From Qipengyuania flava (GTDB lineage: Bacteria > Pseudomonadota > Alphaproteobacteria > Sphingomonadales > Sphingomonadaceae): a stretch of 64,000 nt of DNA. Where the stretch lies: positions 434,001 through 498,000 of the forward strand of contig NZ_CP080410.1 in the NCBI RefSeq assembly GCF_019448255.1, written 5' to 3'. Positions 40,707 to 50,194 of the stretch are shown here, piece after piece (position 1 is the first letter of the stretch; each line of letters starts with the position of its first letter). The position numbers and the translations under genes were made by a program. The notes under the pieces were generated by a model. That model saw nothing but the letters and a program-made list of their open reading frames with translations. It did not search any database and was not told the DNA's origin.

Positions 40707-42959
40707 TCAGGCGAATTGCTTGGCGATGGGAAGCGAGCGCAGGCGCGTGCCGGTCGCCGCAAAGATTGCGTTGGTGAGCGCGGGCGCGGCGGGCGGCACG
40801 CCGGGTTCACCGGCGCCGCCCACGGGCACATCCCCGCTGTTGATGATGGCAACCTGGATATCCGGGCATTCGTTCATGCGCAGCATCTTGTAATCGTGGA
40901 AATTGCTCTGCTGCACGGCCCCGTCGACAAGGTCGAGCTCGCCATAGAGCGCCGCGGTAAGGGCGAAGACGATGCCGCCTTCGATCTGGTTGCGGAAGCC
41001 ATCGGGGTTCATCACGTAGCCCGCATCGCAGGCGGCCCAGACCGTGTTCATGCGCGGCTTTCCGCTCGACATGTCGACCTCCATCACCTGGGCGGCGATG
41101 GTGCCGAAGGATTCAACCATGGCGACACCCTTGGCAGTGCCCTCGGCAGCCGGAGCGCCCCAATTGCTCATCTCGGCCACCTTCTCCAGCACCGCTCTGT
41201 GGCGCGGCGCGCCTTCGAGCATCGCGAGACGGTATTCGAGCGGGTCGGCCCCGGCAGCATGCGCCGCCTCGTCGATGAAACTTTCGACGAAAAAGCCCTG
41301 CTGCGAATGGTCGACCGATCGCCATGCGGCGAACGGCAGGTGCAGCCCCGCCTCGGCCACGCGGATCGAGGTGTTGGGAATGTCGTAGAACGCCGGGATG
41401 CAGGCTTCGGCGGGATCGTGGCGCTGGGTGAAGATGCTGTCGTAGCTCACCAGCCTGCCATTCTCGTCGAGCCCGGCGCGCAGCCGGTTCAGGTCCGCCG
41501 GGCGGTACATCGCCTTTTGCGTGTCCTCCTCGCGCGACCAGATCATCTTGACCGGATAGCCGGTGGCCTTCGCCACGCGCGCTGCCATGGCGACATATTC
41601 GCTGGTCAGGCGCCGCCCGAAGGCCCCGCCGAGCATCGGGTGGTGGATGGTGATGTCGTCCTTGGCGATCCCGACCGAATCGGCGACCGCGCTGCGCGCG
41701 GCAAGCGGCACCTGGGTGCTGGTCCAGACATCGCAGGTTCCGTCGCGGAACCAGGCGGTGCAGTTCATCGGCTCCATCGGCGCGTGGGCGAGATAGGGCA
41801 CGGAATACTCCGCCTCGATCGTGGTGGCCGCGCTGCCGAATGCCTGCGAAGCGTCGCCCTTGCCGGCGACTTTCTCTCCGCCTTCCGTTCCGGCTTCGTC
41901 GAGCGCGGCTGCAAAGGCGGCGAACTGGTCCTGGGTGGTGCGAATGGGGCTTTCCGACGCGCTCCAGTCGACGTCCACGGTGGCGAGCGCCTGCTGGGCT
42001 TCCCAGTAGCTGTCGGCCACCACGGTCACGAAATTGCCCATGTTGAGGATCTGCAGCACGCCGGGCATCGTCTTGGCCTGCTCGGCGTTCATCGCGTTTG
42101 CCGAGGTGCCGGGCACGGGCGCGCGGCGCACGGCGGCGTAGGCGAGCGAGAGACCCTCTGGCGCCTGGTCGATCCCGAACTGCGCGGTGCCGTTGACCTT
42201 GGACGGAATGTCGGTGCGCGCGATGCTCTTGCCCATGAGCCTGTATTCGGACGCCGGCTTGAGCTTGGGCGTGTGGTCCATCGGCTGCTCGGCCGCGAGC
42301 GCCGCGAATTCGGAGTAGGGCGCGCTGCGGCCCGATGCCTCGTGGATGAGCGTGCTGTCGCGCGTCACGATTTCGGACGCCGGAACGCCCCATTGTTCGG
42401 CCGCCGCGCCTACCAGCATGCCTCGAGCCGCGGCCCCGGCAATGCGCATCTGGTATTGGCCCGTGGTGCGGATCGAGGACGAGCCGCCGGTCAGCATCGC
42501 GTCGGCGAGCCTGCCGATCTGCGTGAACAATCCCTCGTATGTGGGCTCGAGCCAGTTGGCCGCGTTCATGGTGAAGGGCGCGACGAACATGCGCGCGGTG
42601 TCGGTGACGATGTAATTGCCATCGGCCGGGGCCTGCATGACCTCGACCTTGTCCCAATCGGCGTCGAGCTCGTCGGCGAGCATTTGCGCGAGGACGGAAT
42701 GCACCCCCTGGCCCATCTCGCAATGCGGGACGATGGCGGTAACGGTATTGTCCGCGCCGATCTTGACCCAGCTGTTGACCAGCTCCTCGCCCTCGCCACC
42801 AGCGACGATCGGCTTCAGGCGGCCAACCGGATTGCCTGCGCGCACACCGACGCCGATGATCAGCGCGCCGCCCGCAAGGACGCCCGCGCCGATGAACCCG
42901 CGGCGGGTCCATTTCCCAAGGCGGCTGCGTTCGGTTTTGGTTTCGCCTGCCTCGCTCAT
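40707..42959 (-). CDS. molybdenum hydroxylase large subunit (IorB/aldehyde dehydrogenase type)
   Basis: 750 residues from an ATG at 42959 overlapping the 2Fe-2S subunit stop (ATGA). A Tat signal is visible: W-T-R19-R20-G-F-I-G followed by a hydrophobic stretch, so the folded enzyme goes to the periplasm. The Moco-binding region appears as [44 protein letters not shown] and the C-terminal Glu site [15 protein letters not shown]. It belongs to the isoquinoline-1-oxidoreductase beta family, which oxidises aldehydes or N-heterocycles with water as oxygen source. Substrate unknown. Confidence 0.9.
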   Translation of the reverse strand: MSEAGETKTERSRLGKWTRRGFIGAGVLAGGALIIGVGVRAGNPVGRLKPIVAGGEGEELVNSWVKIGADNTVTAIVPHCEMGQGVHSVLAQMLADELDADWDKVEVMQAPADGNYIVTDTARMFVAPFTMNAANWLEPTYEGLFTQIGRLADAMLTGGSSSIRTTGQYQMRIAGAAARGMLVGAAAEQWGVPASEIVTRDSTLIHEASGRSAPYSEFAALAAEQPMDHTPKLKPASEYRLMGKSIARTDIPSKVNGTAQFGIDQAPEGLSLAYAAVRRAPVPGTSANAMNAEQAKTMPGVLQILNMGNFVTVVADSYWEAQQALATVDVDWSASESPIRTTQDQFAAFAAALDEAGTEGGEKVAGKGDASQAFGSAATTIEAEYSVPYLAHAPMEPMNCTAWFRDGTCDVWTSTQVPLAARSAVADSVGIAKDDITIHHPMLGGAFGRRLTSEYVAMAARVAKATGYPVKMIWSREEDTQKAMYRPADLNRLRAGLDENGRLVSYDSIFTQRHDPAEACIPAFYDIPNTSIRVAEAGLHLPFAAWRSVDHSQQGFFVESFIDEAAHAAGADPLEYRLAMLEGAPRHRAVLEKVAEMSNWGAPAAEGTAKGVAMVESFGTIAAQVMEVDMSSGKPRMNTVWAACDAGYVMNPDGFRNQIEGGIVFALTAALYGELDLVDGAVQQSNFHDYKMLRMNECPDIQVAIINSGDVPVGGAGEPGVPPAAPALTNAIFAATGTRLRSLPIAKQFA

Positions 42960-43441
42960 GCCTCGGCTCCTTCGCCGCGCGCGGGCTGCATTCCGGCCGC
43001 CACTTTGATCGCCCGGCGAATGCGGGTGTAGGTGCCGCAGCGGCAGATGTTGCCCGCCATGGCGGCATCGATCTGCGCATCGGTCGGCTGCGGCGTATCG
43101 CGGAGCAGCGCAGTGGCGCTCATGATCTGGCCCGACTGGCAATAGCCGCACTGGGGAACCTGTTCGCTCACCCAGGCCTGCTGGACCTTGCTGAGTTCGC
43201 CATCGGGACCTGCGATGCCCTCGATGGTGGTTATCTCACGCCCCTCAGCCTCCGAGATGGGCGTCGAGCAGCTGCGCACCGGCTTGCCGTCCAGGTGCAC
43301 GGTGCAGGCACCGCACTGGGCAATTCCGCAGCCGAACTTGGTACCGTTGAGCCCGATCTTCTCGCGCACGACCCACAAGATCGGCATCGCCGGATCGGCA
43401 TCAATGGTGACGGGCGCTCCGTTGAGCAGGAATTCGGCCAT
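42956..43441 (-). CDS. 2Fe-2S subunit of molybdenum hydroxylase (IorA type)
   Basis: 161 residues from an ATG at 43441 with GGGAGTAACC upstream. Two iron-sulfur sites are readable: plant-ferredoxin type [18 protein letters not shown] with a later C in VRSC, and the four-helix type [10 protein letters not shown] with ICRCGTY. It relays electrons from the Moco site of the large subunit to the cytochrome c. It has no Tat signal of its own and presumably hitch-hikes with the large subunit. Confidence 0.92.
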   Translation of the reverse strand: MAEFLLNGAPVTIDADPAMPILWVVREKIGLNGTKFGCGIAQCGACTVHLDGKPVRSCSTPISEAEGREITTIEGIAGPDGELSKVQQAWVSEQVPQCGYCQSGQIMSATALLRDTPQPTDAQIDAAMAGNICRCGTYTRIRRAIKVAAGMQPARGEGAEA

Positions 43442-43515
43442 GGTTACTCCCTCGCAAGGCGGGGAGCAGGCTATCGTGAACCCGCTGCGTTTGAAAGGCC
43501 GGCGGCCTACCGGGC

Positions 43516-43560
43516 TGAAAAACAAGAAGCTCTCCGGGCGCGCTGCCCGAAGAGCTTCTT
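43516..43560 (-). terminator. intrinsic terminator of azoR
   Basis: On the minus strand AAGAAGCTCTTCGGGC pairs with GCCCGGAGAGCTTCTT (one mismatch) around a 5-base loop, followed by GTTTTTC. It lies about 32 bp after the azoR stop and separates it from the molybdenum hydroxylase genes. Confidence 0.85.
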
Positions 43561-43592
43561 ATGTCCTGCACTTTTTGGCAGTCCGATGGGGC

Positions 43593-44189
43593 TCAGGCGG
43601 CGAGGCGCTGGGCCTCTTCGCGCGCTGCGACGATCTTCTCTTCGCCATCGGCGCCCATGATGCCATCGGCGTAGACCATTTCGACATCGGTCAGACCGAT
43701 GAAGCCGAGGAAGAACTTCAGCCAGGGCGACATGAAATCCATCTCGCCGCCGATCGGCGTGCCGCCCGAAGCTGCGGCGATATAGACCTTCTTGCCTTCC
43801 AGCAGGCCGACCGGCCCAGTCTCGGTGTATTTGAAGGTGGTACCGGCGCGGGCAACCAGGTCGGCCCAGGCCTTGACCGTCGCGGGGACGCCGAAATTGT
43901 AGATCGGTACGCCGAAGACGATCGTGTCGGCGGCCTGCAGCTCCTTGATCAGCGTATCGGCAATGTCAGCAAGCTCGCGCTGGCCGTCGTTGCGGTCGGC
44001 ATAGGGCGTGAGATTGGCGGCAAAGCGATCTGCGTCGATGAAGGGCAGGTCGTTGCGGGCAAGGTCACGGGTGGTGACGCTGGCGCCGGTCTTGGCGGCA
44101 AGGCCGTCAACCAGGGTCTGCGAAAGGCCGCGCGAGACGCTTTCTTCGCTGCTGCGGATGCTGGCGGTGATATGAAGGATGTTGGTCAT
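43593..44189 (-). CDS. azoR: FMN-dependent NADH:quinone/azo reductase (AzoR type)
   Basis: 198 residues of flavodoxin-like fold: ILHITASIRSSEESVSRGL (phosphate loop), IVFGVPIYNFGVPATVKAWADLVARAGTTFKYTETGPVGLLEGKKVYIAAASGG and FFLGFIGLTDVEMVYADG are characteristic of AzoR/AcpD. It reduces quinones and azo compounds by two electrons, protecting against quinone and thiol stress. The pirin gene lies upstream on the same strand and a LysR regulator is divergent to it, a common redox-response arrangement. Confidence 0.9.
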   Translation of the reverse strand: MTNILHITASIRSSEESVSRGLSQTLVDGLAAKTGASVTTRDLARNDLPFIDADRFAANLTPYADRNDGQRELADIADTLIKELQAADTIVFGVPIYNFGVPATVKAWADLVARAGTTFKYTETGPVGLLEGKKVYIAAASGGTPIGGEMDFMSPWLKFFLGFIGLTDVEMVYADGIMGADGEEKIVAAREEAQRLAA

Positions 44190-44229
44190 GGGAGTGGCTC
44201 CTGGGAATGGTCAGCGTGGGATGGAAAGC

Positions 44230-44260
44230 GCCCCTCCCGCCGGGGGGAGGCGAGAGGGGC
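44230..44260 (-). terminator. hairpin between pirin and azoR genes
   Basis: On the minus strand GCCCCTC pairs with GAGGGGC, with inner GCC/GGC pairing, followed by GCTTT. It lies 8 bp after the pirin stop and could partly end transcription before azoR. Confidence 0.45.
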
Positions 44261-44267
44261 TGGGGGA

Positions 44268-44969
44268 TCAGGCGGCGTCGACGAGCACCAGCTCGCTGTC
44301 TTCGAGCGCGGTGATGGTGACGGAGGCATGCTGCGTGATGGCGATGCCGTCGCGGGCGCGGGCTTCGACATCCTCGACCTTCACCTTGCCGGTGGCCGGC
44401 ACGAGGTAGAGGTGCCGCGAAGCATCGCTCGGCGTGTAGGTCACGCTTTCGCCGGCCTTCACCGTTGCGCCCAGAACGCGGGCGTCGGTGCGGATCGGCA
44501 GCGCATCGTCATCGTTGGCAGCGCCGCTGGCGAGGGGCACGAACTTGCCGGCACGGTCGCCCTTGGGGAAGGGGCGCGCACCCCAGTCCGGCTCGCCGCC
44601 ACGCTCGCTCGGGATGATCCAGATCTGGAAGATCTGCGTTTCTTCATCCTCGAGGTTGTATTCCGAGTGGCGCACGCCACTGCCGGCGCTCATCACCTGT
44701 ACGTCGCCCGCTTCGGTGCGGCCTTCGTTGCCCAGACTGTCGCGGTGGGTGATCGCGCCTTTGCGCACATAGGTGATGATTTCCATGTCGTTGTGCGGGT
44801 GGGTCGGGAAGCCCGTGCCCGGTGCGATCGTGTCGTCGTTCCACACGCGCAGCGAACCCCAGTTCACCCGTGCGGGATCGTGGTAGCCGGCGAAGGAGAA
44901 GTGGTGGTGGGCATCCAGCCAGCCGTGGTTGGCGGAGCCGAGGCTATCAAAGGGACGCAGTTCGATCAT
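44268..44969 (-). CDS. pirin family protein (YhhW/quercetinase type)
   Basis: 233 residues from an ATG at 44969 with GGAGATACGCC upstream. The bicupin start DAHHHFSFAGYHDPARVNWGSLRVWNDDTIAPGTGFPTHPHNDMEIITYVRKG holds the His and Glu metal ligands, and MSAGSGVRHSEYN is also conserved. Relatives open quercetin rings in vitro and respond to redox stress. The 106-bp divergent gap to the LysR gene probably holds its operator. Confidence 0.9.
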   Translation of the reverse strand: MIELRPFDSLGSANHGWLDAHHHFSFAGYHDPARVNWGSLRVWNDDTIAPGTGFPTHPHNDMEIITYVRKGAITHRDSLGNEGRTEAGDVQVMSAGSGVRHSEYNLEDEETQIFQIWIIPSERGGEPDWGARPFPKGDRAGKFVPLASGAANDDDALPIRTDARVLGATVKAGESVTYTPSDASRHLYLVPATGKVKVEDVEARARDGIAITQHASVTITALEDSELVLVDAA

Positions 44970-45075
44970 GGCGTATCTCCTGAAGGAGTGTTGCTTGGAT
45001 GACGAACAGATAGGCCTTGGCGTTTCGCTCGATAAGCGCGATAAAAATGCTCGAAATGTTCGGATTTGTTGAACA

Positions 45076-45972
45076 GTGAAGATTGGCGAGCCCAGTCTCG
45101 ACCAGCTGCGCATCTTCCTCGCGGTGGAGGAGGAGGGCAGCTTCGGCGGCGCAGCGCGGCGCATGGGGCGCGCCGTATCGGCCATCAGCTATGGTATCGC
45201 GCAGATGGAAGCCCAGCTTGGCGTCACGCTGTTCGAACGCGAGGGTTCGCGTAAGCCCGTGTTGACCGAAGCAGGGCGAGGCCTGCTGCCTGAAGCGCAA
45301 GCGGTGGCCGACCGAGCCGACGCGCTCCTAGCCAAGACGCAGAGCCTTCACGCGGGCCTTGAAAGCGAGGTCGGGCTGGTGGTCGATGTGATGGTCCCCG
45401 GCGAAACGACAGCGCAAGTCCTGCGCGACTTTCGGGCCATGTTCCCGACCGTGGCGCTGCACCTGCAGGTCGAAGGGTTGGGCGCGGTGGCCGCCTGCCT
45501 GCTGGAGAAATCCTCGCAGCTGGCTGTTGGCGGGCCCGTTATCGGCGACCATCCGCAGATCGAGCGGCAGGTTATCGGCGAGGTCGAGCTGGTCCCTGTC
45601 GCTGCGCCCGGCCATCCGCTTGCGCGGCCTGGGATCGCACCGGGCGAAAGCCGCGAGCATCTCCAGCTCGTCCTCAGCGACCGTTCCGCCCTCACCGAAG
45701 GGCGCGAGTTCTCGGTGCTCAGTCCGCTGAGCTGGCGGCTGGGCGATCTTGGCGCCAAGCACGCGCTGCTCAAGCAGGGGATTGGTTGGGGCAACATGCC
45801 GCGCCCGATGGTTGCAGGGGACCTGACAAGCGGCGCGCTTGTGGAGCTCGAGCTCCCCGAAAAGCCGGGCGCGCTCTACGAGTTCAGCGCCATGTGGAGG
45901 CGCGACCAGAAGCCGGGACCGGCAACGAGCTGGATCATCGACGCCTTTCGTTCCGCCAGCGAAGCGCGCTAG
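45076..45972 (+). CDS. LysR-family transcriptional regulator
   Basis: 298 residues from a GTG at 45076. The N-terminal HTH is standard for the family: LDQLRIFLAVEEEGSFGGAARRMGRAVSAISYGIAQMEAQLGVTLFERE, followed by an effector-binding domain of two Rossmann-like halves. It is divergent from pirin-azoR and so probably controls them, as in other alphaproteobacteria with this gene trio. The inducer, perhaps a quinone or electrophile, is not predictable. Confidence 0.9.
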   Translation: MKIGEPSLDQLRIFLAVEEEGSFGGAARRMGRAVSAISYGIAQMEAQLGVTLFEREGSRKPVLTEAGRGLLPEAQAVADRADALLAKTQSLHAGLESEVGLVVDVMVPGETTAQVLRDFRAMFPTVALHLQVEGLGAVAACLLEKSSQLAVGGPVIGDHPQIERQVIGEVELVPVAAPGHPLARPGIAPGESREHLQLVLSDRSALTEGREFSVLSPLSWRLGDLGAKHALLKQGIGWGNMPRPMVAGDLTSGALVELELPEKPGALYEFSAMWRRDQKPGPATSWIIDAFRSASEAR

Positions 45973-46013
45973 ACCTGCCCCTTACCATAGAGCCGACCCG
46001 CGGGAGGGGGACC

Positions 46014-46775
46014 ATGCCAGAAGCCACCAGCCAGACCATCGGCGAATACGTGTCCATCGCGCGCGATGGGGCCATCGCGACCGTGACCTTCGATCGCGGC
46101 GACAGGCTCAACGCGCTGTCCGTTCAGGCCATGGAAGAATTGACGCAAGCCGCCCGCGCGCTGGCCTCGGACACGGCCTCTACGGCCATCGTCCTCACCG
46201 GCGGACAGGCCTTCTCGGCCGGAGCGGACCTCAGCGATCCTCGCCTGACCGAGCGAACGGGCCTGAGCCTGATCGAGCAGCGCGAGGCGGTGAAGCTGGG
46301 GCCGGACATGTGCCAGGCCTGGGCAGACCTTGAACAGATCACCATCTGCGCGATCGAGCGCTTCTGCATCGGCGGCGGTCTTGCCCTTGCGGCGGCCTGC
46401 GATCACCGCGTGATCGCCGAAGACGCGCACTTCCGCTTGCCCGAAGTCCCGCTTGGCATGAACATGAGCTGGCGCTCCGTCCCGCGCCTCGTCGCGTTAC
46501 TTGGCCCTGCCCGCGCGAAGGAGCTCGTCATCCTCGGGCGCAAGGTTGAAGCCGACGAGGCGGAGCGCTGGGGGCTGGCAGACAGGGTCGTCGGGGCGGG
46601 CGAAACGCTTGCGGCGGCCCGCGAGCTTGCCGTGGCCTATGCCGCGCTGCCCCAGGTTGCCGTGCGGATGAGCAAGCAGGCGATCGATGCGAGCGCAATG
46701 CCGCTGGGCTACGCGACGAGCTTCATGGACCGCGACCAGTTCCTGCTCACGCGCATGGACGCGGCCCGCGATTAA
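46014..46775 (+). CDS. enoyl-CoA hydratase/isomerase family protein
   Basis: 253 residues from an ATG at 46014 with GGGAGGGGG upstream. Crotonase-fold signs are the CoA/oxyanion loops FSAGADLSDPRL near 66-77 and ERFCIGGGLALAAACDHRVI near 115-135. The usual catalytic Glu region reads LPEVPLGMNMSW, with one Glu kept. The reaction could be hydration or isomerisation of acyl-CoA. It is 41 bp downstream of the LysR gene and may be co-transcribed. Confidence 0.87.
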   Translation: MPEATSQTIGEYVSIARDGAIATVTFDRGDRLNALSVQAMEELTQAARALASDTASTAIVLTGGQAFSAGADLSDPRLTERTGLSLIEQREAVKLGPDMCQAWADLEQITICAIERFCIGGGLALAAACDHRVIAEDAHFRLPEVPLGMNMSWRSVPRLVALLGPARAKELVILGRKVEADEAERWGLADRVVGAGETLAAARELAVAYAALPQVAVRMSKQAIDASAMPLGYATSFMDRDQFLLTRMDAARD

Positions 46776-46815
46776 GCGGGGCCCCGAGGGGCATATGCTC
46801 ATGATTTCGGGGAGA

Positions 46816-46902
46816 TGGTGCGGTCGAGAAGACTCGAACTTCCACGGCCTTGCGGCCACAACGACCTCAACGTTGCGCGTCTACCAGTTCCGCCACGACC
46901 GC
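46816..46902 (-). tRNA. tRNA-Leu (GAG)
   Basis: Class II cloverleaf on the minus strand: acceptor GCGGTCG / CGACCGC, D arm with AACTGGTAGACGC, anticodon stem CAACG/CGTTG with loop TTGAGGT (anticodon GAG, plus-strand 46866-46868), a long variable arm GGCCGCAAGGCC, T arm with TTCGAGT, discriminator A and encoded CCA at 46818-46816. Confidence 0.97.
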
Positions 46903-47015
46903 ACACAGTCTGCATCGGGAGCGAATCCGGTAAAGGCCGGCTCCCGTCGGTAGGAGCGCGCCACTAGCAGCGAGGCACCGGCCCCGCAAGCACCTTTGTC
47001 ACCCAATTTGGAAAG

Positions 47016-47855
47016 CTAGCGCGGCGCCCAGCCGATATCGGCGAAAACAGCCGATTTGGGCACATCGGTCACCGCTTCGTTGATCGTCAGCTCCTCGCCC
47101 GGCGCAAGGCTCGACTGCGGGGGCTGGACCACCCAGCTGTAGACCTGCCGCTCGCGCTGGTCGCGCAGCACGATGAGGATCGGCGGGATCGGGCGCGATT
47201 CGCGCGCGGTGTTGGTGACGATAATGCGTGCGCCGAAAAACTCGGTGCCGTTGGGCAGCGTGCGGCGCTCCTGCTGGTCAACCGGGAAGCTGAGCTCGAG
47301 ATCGGGCTGCGCAACCCCGAACAGCGGGCGCGAGACCGGGACCCAATCGGGCACGCCGACGAAATTGACTGCAACAACCGTGCCCAGCGCGAGCGCCGCG
47401 AAGATGCCGGCTGCCCAGGTCCACACCCGCGTCATATTGCGGCGCGGGCGGAAGGGCGGGGCGTGGTCGAAGCGCGAGGGGCCTTCGTCCTCTTCGGCCG
47501 CGGGCGGAGGAGGCAGATCGTCCTGCACATCGCCATAGGGCGGTTCGGTCTCGTCGAAATCGGGACCATCGCGCTCGGGCAGTTCGGGCTCGCCCGCCGT
47601 ATCGTCGTAGGTGAAGCCGGGCTTGGCCTGCGGATCGGGGGGTGCCGGTTCGGACGCGGGTGGCGGAGGCGGCGCCGGGGCCGGTGAAGGCGGCGGGGTC
47701 GGAACAGCGGCGACAGCGGCCAGCCGTTCGGCATCGGGGCCGTCCTGGAACCAGCTGTGCTTGCATTTCGCGCAGCGCACGGTGCGCCCTTCGATTCCGA
47801 TGGCGCTGTCAGGCACGACATAACGCGTGGAACAGGCGGGGCAGGCAATGATCAT
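47016..47855 (-). CDS. MJ0042-type zinc-ribbon membrane protein
   Basis: 279 residues. IIACPACSTRYVVPDSAIGIEGRTVRCAKCKHSW is the MJ0042 zinc-ribbon with two CxxC pairs. A long Pro/Ala/Asp-rich linker follows at about 48-135, then one membrane helix (WAAGIFAALALGTVVAVNFV) and a DUF3426-like beta domain with ITNTARESRPIPPILIVLRD. It is divergent from ftsE, a conserved pairing in alphaproteobacteria; function is unknown but may touch cell division or envelope. Confidence 0.85.
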   Translation of the reverse strand: MIIACPACSTRYVVPDSAIGIEGRTVRCAKCKHSWFQDGPDAERLAAVAAVPTPPPSPAPAPPPPPASEPAPPDPQAKPGFTYDDTAGEPELPERDGPDFDETEPPYGDVQDDLPPPPAAEEDEGPSRFDHAPPFRPRRNMTRVWTWAAGIFAALALGTVVAVNFVGVPDWVPVSRPLFGVAQPDLELSFPVDQQERRTLPNGTEFFGARIIVTNTARESRPIPPILIVLRDQRERQVYSWVVQPPQSSLAPGEELTINEAVTDVPKSAVFADIGWAPR

Positions 47856-48010
47856 GGTGACCGAAGGCCTTAGGCTGCCACGCGAATCACGACAAGCGAC
47901 GTCCCTGTTTGCAAACCCCGCAGACGGCTTTTTTCCACATGCGAGCGCGGTTATAGGCTGTCGGCGACGATGATGGGCGCCTCTTTCTCCTTTACCGACC
48001 GGGCCGGACG

Positions 48011-48736
48011 ATGAGCGCGTCCGAAGACGAGATCGTGCAGTTCGACAATGTCGGCCTGCGTTACGGGACCGACCGCGAGGTGCTTTCCAACGTCTCGTTC
48101 ACGCTCTTTCCGGGGCGCTTCTATTTCCTCACGGGTGCCAGCGGTGCGGGCAAGACCTCGCTTTTGAAGCTGCTCTATCTCGCCCAGCGTCCCTCGCGCG
48201 GGGCCATCCGCATGTTCGGCACCGATGTCATAACCCTGCCGCGCGAGCGCCTTCCGGCCTACCGCCGCCGTATGGGCGTCGTGTTCCAGGACTTCCGCCT
48301 GGTCGACCACCTTTCCGCCTTCGACAACGTTGCGCTTCCCTTGCGCGTTTCCGGCGTGCGCGAGGCCGATTTGCAGGGGCCGGTCTCCGACATGCTCGAA
48401 TGGGTCGGGCTGGCGCACCGCGCCGATGCGCGTCCTGCAACGCTGTCGGGCGGGGAGCAGCAGCGTGTCGCCATCGCGCGTGCGGTGATCGGGCGCCCGG
48501 AGATGCTGGTGGCCGACGAACCGACCGGAAACGTCGATCCCGAAATGGCGCTGAAGCTCATCCGGCTGTTCGAAGCGCTCAACCGCCTCGGCACGACCGT
48601 GGTGGTCGCAACCCACGATGTGCACCTGCTGCGCAAGGTTCCCGACTCGCTCATCATGCGGCTCGACAAGGGCCAGCTGTCCGATCCGACCGGCGCGCTG
48701 CGCTACCCGCCGCGCCGGGTGGGGGCGGGCGAATGA
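48011..48736 (+). CDS. ftsE: cell-division ATP-binding protein FtsE
   Basis: 241 residues. ABC ATPase motifs: Walker [10 protein letters not shown], signature [14 protein letters not shown], Walker [13 protein letters not shown] and the switch ATHD. With FtsX it forms an inner-membrane complex that controls periplasmic peptidoglycan hydrolases during division. The stop overlaps the ftsX start (ATGA). Confidence 0.94.
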   Translation: MSASEDEIVQFDNVGLRYGTDREVLSNVSFTLFPGRFYFLTGASGAGKTSLLKLLYLAQRPSRGAIRMFGTDVITLPRERLPAYRRRMGVVFQDFRLVDHLSAFDNVALPLRVSGVREADLQGPVSDMLEWVGLAHRADARPATLSGGEQQRVAIARAVIGRPEMLVADEPTGNVDPEMALKLIRLFEALNRLGTTVVVATHDVHLLRKVPDSLIMRLDKGQLSDPTGALRYPPRRVGAGE

Positions 48737-49665
48737 AGAAGCCGCCCGTCATGACCCGCGCCGCCGAGCGCGGTCTGTCACCCTTCAAGGGCCGCCGCGC
48801 CGCGCACCTTCTGCCGAGCGCCCGGCTGGGCGGGCCAATGCCCTGGGTCATCGCCATCATGGTCGCCCTGACCGTGCTTGCGGCAGGCGGCGGGCTCGCG
48901 CTCGACAACCTTGCCGACCGCGCACGGGGCGAACTGGCCGGCAGCGCCACAGTCCAGATCGTAGAGGCCGATCCTGAGCTGCGCGCCCAGCAGGCGGAAG
49001 CCGCCGCCAACCTGCTGGTGCAGGATCCTGCGGTCGCCGGCCTTTCGGTCGTGCCGCAGGAGACGGTCGAACAGCTGCTCGAGCCTTGGCTGGGCACCGG
49101 CGCGCCCGAAGACGCGGTGCCGATCCCGGCGCTGATCGACTTGCGCCTGCGCGGAGGTGCGGATGCCGAGACGCTGAACCGGTTGCAGCGACTGCTGGCC
49201 GATGAAGCCCCTGCCGCGCGGATCGATGCGCAGGCGCAATGGCTTTCGCCTGTCCTGTCCGCGCTTTCGGCGCTGGGGTGGATGGCGCTTGGCCTGATCG
49301 TGCTGCTGGCCTTTACTGGCGCAGCGGCGGTCTGGCTCGCGGCGCGCAACGCGCTGGGTACCAACCGCGACACGATCGAGATCGTCCACCTTCTCGGCGG
49401 AGACGACAACCAGATCGCGCGTATCTTCCAGCGCTCCATCCTGGCCGACGCGCTGATCGGCGGCAGTCTTGGACTGGTGCTGGGGCTCGCGGCGCTGTGG
49501 CTGATGGGCGCGCAATTCGCCGCGCTCGATTCGGGCCTCGTATCGGGCGGCGGATTGACGCTCATCGATTGGCTGGTCTTGGGCCTTGTCCCGGTGGGGG
49601 CGGTTGTTCTAGCGGTCTACACCGCGCGGTTCACCGTGCTCGCCTCGCTCAGGAAAATGCTGTGA
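48733..49665 (+). CDS. ftsX: cell-division permease-like protein FtsX
   Basis: 310 residues from an ATG overlapping the ftsE stop. A cytoplasmic N-terminus leads to a first helix (WVIAIMVALTVLAAGGGLAL), a periplasmic domain of about 120 residues and three more helices near 175-310, the FtsX layout with four membrane segments. It transmits FtsE ATPase activity to murein hydrolase activators. It is followed by the ydcF-like gene with a 4-bp GTGA overlap. Confidence 0.93.
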   Translation: MKKPPVMTRAAERGLSPFKGRRAAHLLPSARLGGPMPWVIAIMVALTVLAAGGGLALDNLADRARGELAGSATVQIVEADPELRAQQAEAAANLLVQDPAVAGLSVVPQETVEQLLEPWLGTGAPEDAVPIPALIDLRLRGGADAETLNRLQRLLADEAPAARIDAQAQWLSPVLSALSALGWMALGLIVLLAFTGAAAVWLAARNALGTNRDTIEIVHLLGGDDNQIARIFQRSILADALIGGSLGLVLGLAALWLMGAQFAALDSGLVSGGGLTLIDWLVLGLVPVGAVVLAVYTARFTVLASLRKML

Positions 49666-50192
49666 TCATCCGCTTCTTCGCCGCCGTGCTGCTTGTCTAT
49701 GCGTTCGGCTTTCTCGGCTTTGCCGTGACCCTGCCCAAGCCGGTGTCGGGCCAGACCACCGACGCAGTGGTCGTCCTGACCGGCGGCCCTGGCCGGATCG
49801 CGCGCGGCTTGTCGATCGTGGAGCAGGACCTGGCGGAAGAAATGTTCGTCTCGGGCGTCGATCCCGATGTTCGCCCGGCGGAGTTCGCAGCCGAGTTCAA
49901 CGTTTCGCGACGCACCATGCAGTGCTGCGTCACGCTGGGATATCTTGCAGTCGACACGCGCAGCAACGCGGGCGAAGCGGCGCAGTGGCTGAAGGAGAAC
50001 GAGTTCGATTCAGTGCGCCTCGTCACCACCGACTGGCACATGGCCCGCGCCAGCTCGGAGTTTTCCGAAACGCTGCCGGAAGGCATGCGCGTGGTCGAGG
50101 ATGCGGTGCCCTCACACCCCGATCTTGCGACGCTCTATCTTGAATACAACAAGCTGCTGGCCTCTGCCGTGTCGCAGGGGCTGCCGAGCTGA
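49662..50192 (+). CDS. YdcF/ElyC family protein (DUF218)
   Basis: 176 residues from a GTG that overlaps the ftsX stop. One N-terminal hydrophobic helix (FFAAVLLVYAFGFLGFAV) is followed by the DUF218 core: TDAVVVLTGGPGRIARGLSIVEQ, TRSNAGEAAQWLKENEFDSVRLVTTDWHMARASSEF. E. coli ElyC influences envelope biogenesis; some family members bind nucleotides. Its fixed place between ftsX and plsC suggests an envelope role. Confidence 0.88.
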   Translation: MIIRFFAAVLLVYAFGFLGFAVTLPKPVSGQTTDAVVVLTGGPGRIARGLSIVEQDLAEEMFVSGVDPDVRPAEFAAEFNVSRRTMQCCVTLGYLAVDTRSNAGEAAQWLKENEFDSVRLVTTDWHMARASSEFSETLPEGMRVVEDAVPSHPDLATLYLEYNKLLASAVSQGLPS

Positions 50193-50194
50193 CC

